A DNA stretch of 64,000 bases, taken from contig NZ_CP134706.1 of NCBI RefSeq assembly GCF_038246755.1, positions 2,480,001 through 2,544,000 of the forward strand. The letters are read 5' to 3'. The DNA is from Micromonospora sp. FIMYZ51 (GTDB lineage Bacteria > Actinomycetota > Actinomycetes > Mycobacteriales > Micromonosporaceae). The position numbers and the translations under genes were made by a program. The stretch's first letter is position 1. Every line of letters begins with the position of its first letter. Below the pieces are notes generated by a model that searched no databases, had not been told where the DNA came from, and was given only the letters and a program-made list of their open reading frames with translations. Below, piece by piece: positions 29,072 to 40,213 of this stretch.

Positions 29072-29596
29072 ATGGCGAAGGTCGTCGATGCCGTCATCGA
29101 CACCGACAACGGTCTGTTCCTGGTCCGGGACGTCAGCGCCGACAGTCGGGAAGCGCTCGCGGCGGCCTTCCGGGCGCGTCGCATTCCCGGCAGCCGTCGC
29201 GGGCGGCTCTGCGTCGCGGTCGGTGGCATTCTCGTCGTCCGTGGTGCTCATCAACTGACCCGGCCCCGGGTACGGATCGAGGTTCTGGCCACCTCCGGGC
29301 CGGAAGAGCCACCGTGGCACTGGGAGGAGGAGGCCACGATGGAACTGGCCACCGGTCGGCTCGTGGTGGCGGCGGATCCGAGTTTCCCGCTCGATCTGCC
29401 GACGGTTGATCTGCCCGCCGGGCCGGGCCGCTACCGGGTGGCGCTCGGTCATCAGGGGCGGACCCGGTTACAGCAGGAGGCGGCTCGGGTCGAGGCGGAG
29501 ACCCAGGCCGCCACCGCCGACGAGACCCACGCCGGATGGCTCAGTCTCGACGGCATCGAGGAATATCTGATCCGATTCTGGCCCGACCATCGTTGA
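29072..29596 (+). CDS. Uncharacterised 174-residue protein
   Basis: I do not recognise the family. The protein is soluble, with no signal or membrane segment. It looks beta-rich (GLFLVRDVSADSREAL, RLCVAVGGILVVRG, PRVRIEVLAT, MELATGRLVVAADPSFP, LPAGPGRYRVALGHQGR). A short acidic/Gln helix (RTRLQQEAARVEAETQAAT) and a C-terminal EEYLIRFWPDHR complete it. The pattern of LPAGPGRYRV followed by EYLIRFWP is seen in several small bacterial proteins of unknown function, including proposed immunity-type proteins. ATG 29072 is preceded by AGAAGGAG. It stands alone between pheT and argC. Confidence 0.6.
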   Translation: MAKVVDAVIDTDNGLFLVRDVSADSREALAAAFRARRIPGSRRGRLCVAVGGILVVRGAHQLTRPRVRIEVLATSGPEEPPWHWEEEATMELATGRLVVAADPSFPLDLPTVDLPAGPGRYRVALGHQGRTRLQQEAARVEAETQAATADETHAGWLSLDGIEEYLIRFWPDHR

Positions 29597-29681
29597 GTGA
29601 CCGACCTCGGTAACGAGGTTTGCAGGGGCTCAACGGACTCCGAATGAGGCTTGTTATTTCCATACGGTCGGCTGTATGACC

Positions 29682-29730
29682 TTGCATCGTGAGCATGGCT
29701 ACTGCTAGCCTTCGTTGCATAGTCATGCGG
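29682..29730 (+). promoter_or_regulatory. Tandem ARG-box-like operators ahead of argC
   Basis: Two imperfect palindromes, TTGCAT-n5-GCATGG (29682-29698) and TTGCAT-AGTC-ATGCGG (29715-29730), are centred 32-33 bases apart, three helical turns. Spaced pairs of ARG boxes are the known binding pattern of hexameric ArgR. The second box reaches into the argC ribosome-binding site. Since argR lies in this operon, arginine-dependent autorepression is a reasonable inference. Confidence 0.5.
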
Positions 29731-29738
29731 AGGTGGGT

Positions 29739-30752
29739 ATGGGAATTCAGGCTGCGGTCGCGGGTGCGAGCGGCTACGCCGGGGGCGAGTTGCTTCGTCT
29801 GCTCGCCCAGCATCCCGAGTTCGACCTGGTCACCGCCACCGCACACAGTCAGGCCGGGCAGCCGGTCGGTGCCGTCCACCCGCAGCTGACCGGGCTGGAC
29901 CTGACCTTCGCCGAGACGGTGCCGGACGTGTTGGCCGACGCCGACCTGGTCTTCCTCGCCCTGCCGCACGGCGAGTCCGCAGCCCTGGCCGCACAGTTGC
30001 CCGCCGGGGTCCGGATCGTCGACCTCGGCGCGGACCACCGGCTCGTCGACGCCGACGCCTGGACCAGCTACTACGGCGGCCCGCACGCCGGCGCGTGGAC
30101 CTACGGGCTACCCGAGCTGCCCGGCCAGCGGGAGCGGATCGCCGCCGCGACCCGGGTGGCCAACACCGGCTGCTACGCCGCGACGATCACGCTGGCGCTG
30201 GCCCCGCTGATCGCCGCCGGGGTGGCCCAGCCCGCCGACGTGGTGGTGGTCGCCGCCTCCGGCACCTCGGGCGCGGGCCGCGCCGCCAAGCCGCACCTGC
30301 TGGGCAGCGAGGTGATGGGCGACCTGTCGCCCTACAAGGTCGGCGCCCACCAGCACGTACCCGAGATCAAGCAGGCGACCGGCGCCACCGGCCTCTCCCT
30401 CACCCCGGTGCTCGCGCCGATGCCGCGCGGCATCCTGGCCACCGTGACCGCGCTGCCGGCCGCCGGGAACGCCGCCGGCTCCGACCCACGGGCGGTGCTG
30501 GCGCAGGCGTACGCGGACGACCCGTTCGTGCACCTGCTGCCCGAGGGACGCTGGCCGCACACCGCCGCCACCCTCGGCGGCAACTCCTGCCACCTGCAAG
30601 CCACCGTCGACGTCGACTCCGGGCGGCTGATCGTGGTCGCCGCCCTGGACAACCTCGGCAAGGGTGCTGCCGGGCAGGCGGTGCAGAACGCCAACCTGAT
30701 GTTCGGCCTGCCCGAGACCACGGGCCTGTCCACCTGGGGAGTCGCCCCGTGA
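29739..30752 (+). CDS. argC: N-acetyl-gamma-glutamyl-phosphate reductase
   Basis: Third step of arginine synthesis, NADPH reduction of N-acetylglutamyl phosphate. The 337-residue protein has an N-terminal Rossmann domain (AAVAGASGYAGGELLRLL), the active-site cysteine segment VANTGCYAATITLALAPL, and the substrate loop SGTSGAGRAAKPHLL, SPYKVGAHQHVPEI. ATG 29739 has GGAGG 5 bases upstream; longer starts would not keep this. It is the first gene of the argCJBDFRH operon. A 59-bp tandem repeat separates it from argJ. Confidence 0.96.
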   Translation: MGIQAAVAGASGYAGGELLRLLAQHPEFDLVTATAHSQAGQPVGAVHPQLTGLDLTFAETVPDVLADADLVFLALPHGESAALAAQLPAGVRIVDLGADHRLVDADAWTSYYGGPHAGAWTYGLPELPGQRERIAAATRVANTGCYAATITLALAPLIAAGVAQPADVVVVAASGTSGAGRAAKPHLLGSEVMGDLSPYKVGAHQHVPEIKQATGATGLSLTPVLAPMPRGILATVTALPAAGNAAGSDPRAVLAQAYADDPFVHLLPEGRWPHTAATLGGNSCHLQATVDVDSGRLIVVAALDNLGKGAAGQAVQNANLMFGLPETTGLSTWGVAP

Positions 30753-30866
30753 GCGTGAGGAACGCAGCGCAGCGGAGTCCCGCAGTCGCGAACGAAAGGC
30801 AGGCCCCGTGAGCGTGAGGAACGCAGCGCAGCGGAGTCCCGCAGTCGCGAACGAAAGGCAGGTCCC
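30749..30866 (+). repeat. 59-bp tandem repeat between argC and argJ
   Basis: A 59-base unit starting GTGAGCGTGAGGAACGCAGC and ending CGAAAGGCAGG(C/T)CCC occurs twice (30749-30807 and 30808-30866), differing at one base near the end. A third copy begins GTGAGCGT at 30867, which is the argJ start codon. Each unit thus carries a purine-rich AAAGGCAGG ribosome-binding-like site ahead of a GTGAGCGT start-like sequence. The unit appears to have arisen by duplicating the argJ translation-start region or by insertion of a dispersed Micromonospora repeat. Confidence 0.9.
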
Positions 30867-32036
30867 GTGAGCGTCACCACACCACGCGGGTTCCGGGCGG
30901 CCGGCGTGGCCGCCGGGCTCAAGAGCAGCGGAGGGCTCGACGTGGCCCTCGTCGTCAACGACGGCCCGGACGCCGGGGTCGCCGGGGTCTTCACCAGCAA
31001 CCGGGTCAAGGCCGCACCCGTGCTCTGGAGCGAGCAGGTGGTCCGGGGTGGCCTGGTCCGGGCGGTGGTGCTCAACTCCGGTGGGGCGAACGCCTGCACC
31101 GGCCCGGCCGGCTTCCAGGACACCCACGCCACCGCCGAGCACACCGCCGCCGTACTCACCTCGACCGGTCCGGATCAGATCGGCGCGGGCGAGGTGGCGA
31201 TCTGCTCCACCGGCCTGATCGGTGAACGGCTGCCGATGGACAAGCTGCTGCCGGGGGTGGACGCCGCCGGCCGGGCGCTGGCAACCGACGGTGGCGACGC
31301 CGCCGCTGAGGCGATCATGACCACGGACACCCGGCCGAAGACCACGGTCGTGTCCGGTGACGGCTGGACCGTCGGCGGCATGGCCAAGGGCGCCGGCATG
31401 CTGGCCCCGGGCATGGCCACCATGCTCTGCGTACTCACCACCGACGCGGTGGCCGGTCGGGAGACGCTCGACGCCGCGCTGCGGGCCGCCACCCGGGTCA
31501 CCTTCGACCGGGTCGACTCCGACGGCTGCATGTCCACGAACGACACGGTGCTGCTGCTGGCCAGCGGTGCCTCCGGCGTCGAGCCGAGCGCGGCGGAGTT
31601 GACCGCCGCGGTCACCGCCGCCTGCCACGACCTGGCTCAGCAGTTGCTGGCCGACGCCGAGGGGGCCACCAAGGAGGTCGCCATCGAGGTGGTCGGCGCG
31701 GCAAGCGAGGACGAGGCGGTCGAGGTGGGTCGGGCGGTGGCCCGCAACAACCTGGTGAAGACCGCGCTGTTCGGCAACGACCCGAACTGGGGGCGGATCC
31801 TCGCCGCCGTCGGCACCACCGCCGCCGCCTTCGACCCGGACGAGGTGGACGTGGCGGTCAACGGGATCTGGGTCTGCCGCTGCGGTGCCGCCGCCGAGGA
31901 CCGCTCGAAGGTGGACCTCACCGGGCGGGCCGTCACCATCCGGATCGACCTGCACGCCGGCCCCGCCACGGCGACGGTGTGGACAAACGATCTGTCCCAC
32001 GCCTACGTGCACGAGAACTCGGCGTACTCGACATGA
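30867..32036 (+). CDS. argJ: Bifunctional ornithine acetyltransferase / N-acetylglutamate synthase
   Basis: Recycles the acetyl group between N-acetylornithine and glutamate in arginine synthesis. The 389-residue precursor cleaves itself between Ala184 and Thr185 in GMATML; Thr185 becomes the nucleophile of the beta chain. The surrounding [14 protein letters not shown] is perfectly conserved. The C-terminal [13 protein letters not shown] and [15 protein letters not shown] are family hallmarks. GTG 30867 is the last of three identical GTGAGCGT sequences created by the 59-bp repeats. Its stop overlaps argB by ATGA. Confidence 0.96.
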   Translation: MSVTTPRGFRAAGVAAGLKSSGGLDVALVVNDGPDAGVAGVFTSNRVKAAPVLWSEQVVRGGLVRAVVLNSGGANACTGPAGFQDTHATAEHTAAVLTSTGPDQIGAGEVAICSTGLIGERLPMDKLLPGVDAAGRALATDGGDAAAEAIMTTDTRPKTTVVSGDGWTVGGMAKGAGMLAPGMATMLCVLTTDAVAGRETLDAALRAATRVTFDRVDSDGCMSTNDTVLLLASGASGVEPSAAELTAAVTAACHDLAQQLLADAEGATKEVAIEVVGAASEDEAVEVGRAVARNNLVKTALFGNDPNWGRILAAVGTTAAAFDPDEVDVAVNGIWVCRCGAAAEDRSKVDLTGRAVTIRIDLHAGPATATVWTNDLSHAYVHENSAYST

Positions 32037-32916
32037 ATCTCTCCTCCGACCTCACCCACGCCCAGGCCAAGGCCGCCACGCTTATCGAGGCGCTGCCCTG
32101 GCTGGCCCGCTTCGCCGGGGCCACCGTCGTGGTCAAGTACGGCGGCAACGCCATGGTCGATCCCGAACTGCAACGGGCCTTCGCCGCCGACATGGTGTTC
32201 CTGCGCTACGCCGGCCTCAAGCCGGTGGTGGTGCACGGTGGCGGTCCGCAGATTTCCAAGATGCTCGGTCGGCTCGGCATCGACAGCGAGTTCCGGGGCG
32301 GCCTGCGGGTGACCACGCCGGAGGCGATGGACGTGGTCCGGATGGTGCTCGTCGGTCAGGTCGGCCGGGAACTGGTCGGGCTGATCAACGCGCACGGCCC
32401 GTACGCGGTCGGCCTCTCCGGTGAGGACGCCGGACTCTTCACCGCCGTGCGCCGACCCGCGTACGTCGATGGGGAACCGGTCGACGTCGGGCAGGTCGGC
32501 GACGTCGAGTCGGTGGACGTCTCGGCGGTGGCTGACCTGATCACCGCCGGCCGGATTCCGGTGATCTCCACCGTGGCGCCGGACGTGGACGGGGTGCTGC
32601 ACAACCTCAACGCCGACACCGCCGCCGCCGCGCTCGCCGTGGCCCTGCGCGCCCGCAAGCTGGTCGTCCTCACCGACGTGCCCGGCCTCTACGCCAACTG
32701 GCCGGACACGTCCAGCCTGATCAGCGAGATCAGCACCGACGACCTGGCGAAGCTGCTGCCGACGCTGGAATCGGGCATGGTGCCCAAGATGGAGGCCTGC
32801 CTGCGGGCCGTCAGCGGGGGAGTGCCCGCCGCGCACGTGGTCGACGGCCGGGTCGCCCACTCCACCCTGCTGGAAGTGTTCACCTCGGAAGGCTTCGGAA
32901 CCATGGTGATCCCCTC

Positions 32917-32920
<4 letters not shown>
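32033..32920 (+). CDS. argB: Acetylglutamate kinase
   Basis: Phosphorylates N-acetylglutamate, usually the arginine-inhibited step. The 295-residue amino-acid-kinase fold shows [10 protein letters not shown] (ATP-binding Lys), [14 protein letters not shown] (substrate glycine loop), the [28 protein letters not shown] nucleotide region and [14 protein letters not shown] polar N-terminal helix ([22 protein letters not shown]) matches the extra helix that makes hexameric, arginine-sensitive forms. The ATG overlaps the argJ stop, and the 3' end overlaps argD, both by ATGA. Confidence 0.96.
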
Positions 32921-35069
<2,149 letters not shown>

Positions 35070-35103
35070 GCAGGAGCGCCGCCGTCGCGACCGAGGAGGT
35101 TCG

Positions 35104-35619
35104 GTGACCGCACCGTTGACCCGTGCTGCCCGCCACGCCCGCATCGTCGAGCTGATCCGCGACCATGAGATCCGCTCGCAGACCGAGCTGGCCGAGTTGC
35201 TCGGCGACGAGGGTGTGCAGGTCACTCAGGCCACCCTCTCCCGGGACCTGAAGGAACTCGGCGCGGTCACCGCCCGGGGCGGGGACGGTCGGGCCGTCTA
35301 CGTCATCCCGGAGGACGGCCACCGCCCGCTGCGCGACGCCGAGGCGGCACCGGCGCGCCTCGTGCGGCTGCTGCGGGAGCTGCTCAACGAGGTCGACTCC
35401 AGCGGCAACATCGCGGTGCTGCGCACCCCGCCCGGTGCGGCCCAGTACCTGGCCAGCGCGTTGGACCGGGCGGGCCTGACGGAGGTCGTCGGCACCATCG
35501 CCGGCGACGACACCATCCTCGTCGTGGCGCGCGAGCCCGACGGCGGGGCGGCACTCGGCGAACGGCTCGCCCGCTGGGCCCGCCGGGACGACAACACTGA
35601 AGGGGACAACACACCTTGA
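35104..35619 (+). CDS. argR: Arginine repressor
   Basis: Transcription factor of 171 residues. The N-terminal winged helix ([41 protein letters not shown]) contacts ARG boxes. The C-terminal hexamerisation/arginine-binding domain carries [18 protein letters not shown] and [17 protein letters not shown] (the GTIAGDDT arginine-sensing loop). It should repress argC and other arginine genes when arginine is abundant. The GTG start has GAGGAGG about 6 bases upstream. Position between argF and argH is typical, but argG, usually between argR and argH, is absent here. Confidence 0.96.
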   Translation: MTAPLTRAARHARIVELIRDHEIRSQTELAELLGDEGVQVTQATLSRDLKELGAVTARGGDGRAVYVIPEDGHRPLRDAEAAPARLVRLLRELLNEVDSSGNIAVLRTPPGAAQYLASALDRAGLTEVVGTIAGDDTILVVAREPDGGAALGERLARWARRDDNTEGDNTP

Positions 35620-35689
35620 CGGAGCAGTTGGAGTGCGTACCGGACGCCCGGCTGGATGGGGTGCGGCCTTGACCACCAGAATTGGCGGG

Positions 35690-37144
35690 GTGGATGACAA
35701 GAGCCTGACCGAGAACAGCGCCCCTGCGAACCGGACGAGCCTGTGGGGTGGCCGGTTCGCCGGTGGCCCGTCGGAGGCGCTCGCGCGGCTGTCGGTGAGC
35801 GTCCAGTTCGACTGGCGACTGGCCCCGTACGACATCGCCGGTTCCCGGGCGCACGCCCGGGTGCTGGCCGGCGCCGGGCTGCTCGACCCGGAGGAACTGG
35901 GCCGCATCCTCGCCGCCCTGGACGACCTGGAGGCGGCCTGCGCCTCCGGGGCGTTCCGCCCGACGGTCGACGACGAGGACGTGCACACCGCCCTGGAACG
36001 CGGGCTGCTGGAGCGGCTCGGCAGCCTCGGCGGCAAGCTGCGTGCCGGTCGCTCCCGCAACGACCAGGTCGCCACCGATCTGCGGCTCTATCTGCGCGAC
36101 CACGCCCGGGGCGTGGCCGCGCGGCTGGTGGAGCTGGCCGACGCGCTGGTGGAGCAGGCCGAGCGGCACGTGGAGACCGCCGCGCCGGGCATGACCCACC
36201 TCCAGCACGCCCAGCCGGTCACCTTCGGCCACTGGCTGCTGGCCCACGTGCAGCCGCTGCTGCGCGACCTGGAGCGGCTGCGCGACTGGGACCACCGGGC
36301 GGCGGTCAGCCCGCTCGGTGCCGGGGCGCTGGCCGGGTCGGGCCTGCCGCTGGATCCGGTGGCGGTCTCCAAGGAGTTGGGCTTCCGTACCTCCTTCGCC
36401 AACTCGATGGACGCGGTCGCCGACCGGGACTTCGTCGCCGAGTTCCTCTTCACCACCGCGATGATCGGGGTGCACCTGTCCCGCCTCGGCGAGGAGGTGG
36501 TGCTCTGGACGTCGCAGGAGTTCGGCTGGGTCGAGCTGGACGACGCCTTCGCCACCGGTTCGTCGATCATGCCGCAGAAGAAGAACGCGGACATCGCCGA
36601 GCTGGCCCGGGGCAAGTCCGGCCGGCTCGTCGGTGGGCTGGTCGCCGTGCTGACCATGCTCAAGGGCCTGCCGATGACGTACGACCGGGACATGCAGGAG
36701 GACAAGGAGCCGGCCTTCGACGCGGTCGACACCCTGGAGCTGCTGCTGCCGGCTCTGGCCGGGATGATCTCCACCATGACGGTACGGGTCGACCGGCTGG
36801 TCGCCGCCGCTCCGGTGGGCTTCTCGCTGGCTACCGAGGTGGCTGACTGGCTGGTCCGTAAGGGTGTGCCGTTCCGGGACGCGCACGAGATCACCGGCAA
36901 GCTGGTGGCGCTCTGCGCGGCCCGGGACTGCGCCCTCGACGAGGTTTCCGACGCCGACCTGGCCACCATCAGCGAACACCTCGACCCCTCCGTACGGGAC
37001 GTGTTGTCGGTTCGCTCGGCTCTGGCGGCCCGGATCACTCCGGGCTCGACCGGTCCCGGTCCGGTCGCCGACCAGCTCGCCGCCGCCGCCGACCAGCTGG
37101 TGGGCTGGCGGGAGTGGGCTGCGGAGCAGGTCGTTCCGCGCTGA
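35690..37144 (+). CDS. argH: Argininosuccinate lyase
   Basis: Last step of arginine synthesis, releasing fumarate. The 484-residue protein of the fumarase/aspartase superfamily has SLWGGRFAGGPSEAL, RAGRSRNDQVATDLRLY, the THLQHAQPVTFGHWLL helix with catalytic His, and the signature GSSIMPQKKNADIAELAR. The start is uncertain. GTG 35690 lacks a clear ribosome-binding site but begins good codon usage. GTG 35633 has GGAG 8 bases upstream, but the added 19 residues use rare codons (AGA, ATT) and look non-coding. The gene is 70 bases behind argR. Confidence 0.94.
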   Translation: MDDKSLTENSAPANRTSLWGGRFAGGPSEALARLSVSVQFDWRLAPYDIAGSRAHARVLAGAGLLDPEELGRILAALDDLEAACASGAFRPTVDDEDVHTALERGLLERLGSLGGKLRAGRSRNDQVATDLRLYLRDHARGVAARLVELADALVEQAERHVETAAPGMTHLQHAQPVTFGHWLLAHVQPLLRDLERLRDWDHRAAVSPLGAGALAGSGLPLDPVAVSKELGFRTSFANSMDAVADRDFVAEFLFTTAMIGVHLSRLGEEVVLWTSQEFGWVELDDAFATGSSIMPQKKNADIAELARGKSGRLVGGLVAVLTMLKGLPMTYDRDMQEDKEPAFDAVDTLELLLPALAGMISTMTVRVDRLVAAAPVGFSLATEVADWLVRKGVPFRDAHEITGKLVALCAARDCALDEVSDADLATISEHLDPSVRDVLSVRSALAARITPGSTGPGPVADQLAAAADQLVGWREWAAEQVVPR

Positions 37145-37175
37145 GCACGGTGGACGGGTGGACCGGTCGCTCGGT

Positions 37176-37601
37176 TCACCCGGTGACCCGGCTGGTCTCC
37201 TCGGTCCGGGCGGCCAGCCGGTCGTAGCGTTGCCGGGCGGCCTGGGCGCTGCCCAGGCCGAGACCCTGGCCGATCGCCTGCCAGGTCAGTCCGCGACTGC
37301 GGGCGAGGTTGAGCAGCCCCACCTCCATGGTGTCGATTTCGGCGCGCAGGTGCGGGAAGAGGGCGAGCGCGGCGAGCAGGTCGGCCTCGTCGACCGGTTC
37401 CTCGCCGGGCGTGGGTTCGACGGCACCGGCGGCCAGGGCCAGGAGTACGGCGATCGCCTCGTACGGGTCGGCGGCGTACGGATTGGTGTGTCGGCGGCGC
37501 TGCGTCTCGGTGGCGGCGTGTCGGTCGGTGAGCCGGTGGAGTGCGGCGTAGGTGCGGTGGGCGCGACCCGCCTCGGCGGACGCGACTGATTCGGTGGACA
37601 T
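37176..37601 (-). CDS. Small helix-turn-helix DNA-binding protein
   Basis: A 141-residue protein with a C-terminal HTH resembling sigma-region-4/homeodomain-like helices (LTWQAIGQGLGLGSAQAARQRYDRLAAR, about residues 105-132). The N-terminal half is helical (TYAALHRLTDRHAATETQRRRH, ADLLAALALFPHLRAEIDTMEVGLLNLARSRG). Target genes are unknown. ATG 37601 is chosen over ATG 37622 because the first seven residues of the longer form (MKCWTGV) are not typical. Two adjacent inverted repeats lie at 37620-37647, 19 bases upstream of its start, and could be its own operator. Confidence 0.65.
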   Translation of the reverse strand: MSTESVASAEAGRAHRTYAALHRLTDRHAATETQRRRHTNPYAADPYEAIAVLLALAAGAVEPTPGEEPVDEADLLAALALFPHLRAEIDTMEVGLLNLARSRGLTWQAIGQGLGLGSAQAARQRYDRLAARTEETSRVTG

Positions 37602-37619
37602 GACCCCAGTCCAGCACTT

Positions 37620-37647
37620 CAACGAAACGTTGTCAACGATATGTTGA
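37620..37647 (-). promoter_or_regulatory. Two adjacent palindromes upstream of the HTH gene
   Basis: CAACG-AAA-CGTTG (37620-37632) and TCAAC-GATAT-GTTGA (37633-37647) are consecutive inverted repeats with related CAAC/GTTG arms. On the minus strand they include TTGACA, a perfect -35 hexamer, for the HTH gene. The second repeat overlaps the stop codon of the ligase fusion gene. They are likely operator sites for a dimeric regulator, perhaps autoregulation. Confidence 0.55.
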
Positions 37648-40203
37648 GATGCGGTTGCTGGCCCACCGCCCGACCCGCCCGACGACGGTGGCGTACCCGA
37701 TGCCGACGGCCAGCGAGGCGACCAGCGCCAGCAGCGGCAGGTCGCGCAGGTGCGGGTAGACCTGCCAGTGGGTGAGGTAGATGTAGAGCGAGCTGGCGGC
37801 CAACAGCCCGGCGATCCGGTTGACCCCCCGGAGGCTGGGCACCGTGGGCAGCCAGACCAACAGGGCGAAGCCGGCCACGATCAGCGCCTCCCGGGCCGGC
37901 TGGCCGAAGAAGCCGGGCACGATCAGCGCCGCCGCCGCGCTGACCAGCAGCCGCTGCCCGACACCATCGGCCCGGGCGGCGGCCCAACCGAGGGTGAACA
38001 GCCAGCCGGCGACCAGCGCGGCCGGCAGGTCGTAGCGGGCGTCCAGGCCGAACACGTCGTACCGGCCGAGCAGGCCGAGCGCGGTCAACCCCAACGGCAG
38101 CGCGAACGGATACCGGCGCTCCAGCCGGTCGACCCGGCGCAGGGCGAGCAGCGCCGCCAGCCCCACCAGCAGGTACACCACCGCCTCGACGAACCAGAAG
38201 TGCCACCCGCTGCCCGCCTCGTCCGGCCCGACGATGCTGTGCACCAGCAGCAGGGTGCTGGCCCGGTACTGGTCGCTCACCAGCATCACCGCGCCGATCC
38301 AGGCCATCGTCGGCAGCACGATCCGGGCCAGACCCGCGCCGATCTGCCGCAGCCGGTCGCGTCGCCCGGCGCTGGTGAGCTGGAACCGGGCGAAGTTGAA
38401 TCCGGCCACCGCGAGCAGCAGATGTGCGCCGCCGGTGACGGTGAACAGCGAGATGTGCGAGCCGACGATCAGCACGATGGCCGCCGCGCGCAGCGCCACG
38501 CTGGTCTCCAGCGATCGCCGTCGGGTGCCGGGTCGCTGTGGGGTGTCGGGTCGCTGTGGGGCGCGCAGCGCCGCGATCGGCCGGGTGTGCCAGTTCGGCG
38601 GCAGGTGGCCCAGTTCCTGCTCCAGCCGCACCGACATCTCCACGTACGACAGCGAGTCGCCGCCCAGGTCGACGAAGCTCAACTCGGGGCGTACGTCGTC
38701 GCGGTCGAGCACCTGCGCGTACAGCCGGCACAGCTCGTCGGTCGAGGCGGTACCAGCCGGACCGCTGGCGGCGTGCGCCGACCTGGTCACCCCGTCGGCG
38801 GCGGACCGGGCCGGCTCGGCGGCGGCAAGTGCGCGCAGCCGGGCCAGGTCGGGCTTACCGTTGCCGAGGCGCGGCAGCTCGGCCAGGACCAGCACCCGTA
38901 CGGCGCGCGGCGGCAACCCCACCGCATCGACGACCAGCCGGCGTACGCGGCGGCCGTCCGCGTCACCCGGCACCGCCACGACCAGTTCGTCGTCGGCGCC
39001 GACGCAGGTGGCGGCCACCCCGTGCCGGGACAGCAGCGCCTCGACCTGGTCCGGGTCCACCCGCAGCCCGAGGATCTTGGCGAACCGACTGCGCCGACCG
39101 ACGATCTCGTACAGTCCCGTCGGGGTGCGCCGGGCCAGGTCACCGGTGTGCAGCTCGGTGACGGTGCGCCCGAGCGCCAGGTCGGCCGGGCGCTCGGCGT
39201 AGCCGAGCATGACGTTGCGGCCCGCGTACACCAGCTCACCCACCTGCGGGTCCGGGTGGTCGGGCACCGGCGCGAGCCGGAACGCGCCGCCGGGCACCGG
39301 CACGCCGATCGCCGCCGGGTGCTCGGCCGCGAGGTCCGGCGGCAGGTACGCCATCCGCGCGGTCGCCTCCGTCTGCCCGTACATCACGAAGAGGTCCCAG
39401 CCGCCGCGCCGGCCCAACTCGGCGTAGCGGCGCACCCGCTCGGGAGCGAGTCGCCCGCCGGCCTGGGTGACATACCGCAGATGGGGCAGCTCCAGCTCGG
39501 CGAAGCCGACCCGGTCCAGCAGGTCGAAGGTGTACGGCACACCGGCCAGGCTGGTGCCCCGGGCGGCCCGGAACAGCTCCCAGAAGCATTCGTCGGCGAC
39601 GGATAGGTCGGTCAGCACCAGCGCCGCGCCCCGGGTCAAATGGCTGTGCACCACCGACAGTCCGTAGCAGTAGTGCAGCGGCAGCGAGGTGACCGCCCGG
39701 TCGCTGTCCCGGATGCCCAGGTACCGTGCGATCGACTCGGCGTTGGCGGTGAGATTGTCGTGGGAGAGCCGGACCAGCTTCGGCGAGCCGGTGGAGCCCG
39801 AGGTGCTCAACAGCAGCGCCAGTTCGGGATGCAGCTGGTGCGCGCTGCCAACCCGGCGTTCCTGGACCGTCCAGCCGGCGTCCGGCCCGAGCACCACGTC
39901 CGGGTCGTACGCCCGCACCAGCTCCGGCAGCGCGGGCCCGTCGGGCACCAACAGCACCGGATGCCCACCGTGCAGCGCAGCCAGGTACGCCACCAGCGCC
40001 TCGACGCTGTTCGCGCCGACCACCAGCACCAGCCGGCGTACGCTGCCGAGCCGTTCGGCTCCCTCGACGACCCGGCGGGCGAGATCGACGTAGCTGATCT
40101 CGCCGGCCGTGGTGACGACGGCGGTCCGGTCGCCGTGGCTGGCGAGGTCGCGCACGAACGGCACCGCCCGCCGGGCCGGAACCAGGGAGGGAGCGACAGT
40201 CAC
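37633..40203 (-). CDS. Adenylation domain - acyl carrier - membrane acyltransferase fusion
   Basis: An 856-residue three-part protein. Residues 1-455 form an AMP-forming acyl/aminoacyl ligase: phosphate loop LLLSTSGSTGSPK, VMYGQTEATARM, ELHTGDLARRTPTGLYEIVGRRSRFAKILG and the late catalytic Lys in GNGKPDLARL. Residues ~480-555 form an acyl/peptidyl carrier domain with phosphopantetheine Ser517 in FVDLGGDSLSYVEM. Residues ~565-850 form a membrane acyltransferase-3-like domain with about ten hydrophobic segments (GSHISLFTVTGG, SGWHFWFVEAVVYLLVG, SSLYIYLTHWQVYP). The enzyme should activate an acid, hold it on its own carrier and pass it to an acceptor at the membrane. The GTG start lies 11 bases from an iron-box-like operator. 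No SD is seen. Confidence 0.85.
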   Translation of the reverse strand: MTVAPSLVPARRAVPFVRDLASHGDRTAVVTTAGEISYVDLARRVVEGAERLGSVRRLVLVVGANSVEALVAYLAALHGGHPVLLVPDGPALPELVRAYDPDVVLGPDAGWTVQERRVGSAHQLHPELALLLSTSGSTGSPKLVRLSHDNLTANAESIARYLGIRDSDRAVTSLPLHYCYGLSVVHSHLTRGAALVLTDLSVADECFWELFRAARGTSLAGVPYTFDLLDRVGFAELELPHLRYVTQAGGRLAPERVRRYAELGRRGGWDLFVMYGQTEATARMAYLPPDLAAEHPAAIGVPVPGGAFRLAPVPDHPDPQVGELVYAGRNVMLGYAERPADLALGRTVTELHTGDLARRTPTGLYEIVGRRSRFAKILGLRVDPDQVEALLSRHGVAATCVGADDELVVAVPGDADGRRVRRLVVDAVGLPPRAVRVLVLAELPRLGNGKPDLARLRALAAAEPARSAADGVTRSAHAASGPAGTASTDELCRLYAQVLDRDDVRPELSFVDLGGDSLSYVEMSVRLEQELGHLPPNWHTRPIAALRAPQRPDTPQRPGTRRRSLETSVALRAAAIVLIVGSHISLFTVTGGAHLLLAVAGFNFARFQLTSAGRRDRLRQIGAGLARIVLPTMAWIGAVMLVSDQYRASTLLLVHSIVGPDEAGSGWHFWFVEAVVYLLVGLAALLALRRVDRLERRYPFALPLGLTALGLLGRYDVFGLDARYDLPAALVAGWLFTLGWAAARADGVGQRLLVSAAAALIVPGFFGQPAREALIVAGFALLVWLPTVPSLRGVNRIAGLLAASSLYIYLTHWQVYPHLRDLPLLALVASLAVGIGYATVVGRVGRWASNRISTYR

Positions 40204-40213
40204 GCAGGAACTC

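Noticed and set aside
37750..39606. 618-codon plus-strand ORF antisense to the ligase fusion
   Set aside because: Low-complexity shadow of the well-supported minus-strand gene.
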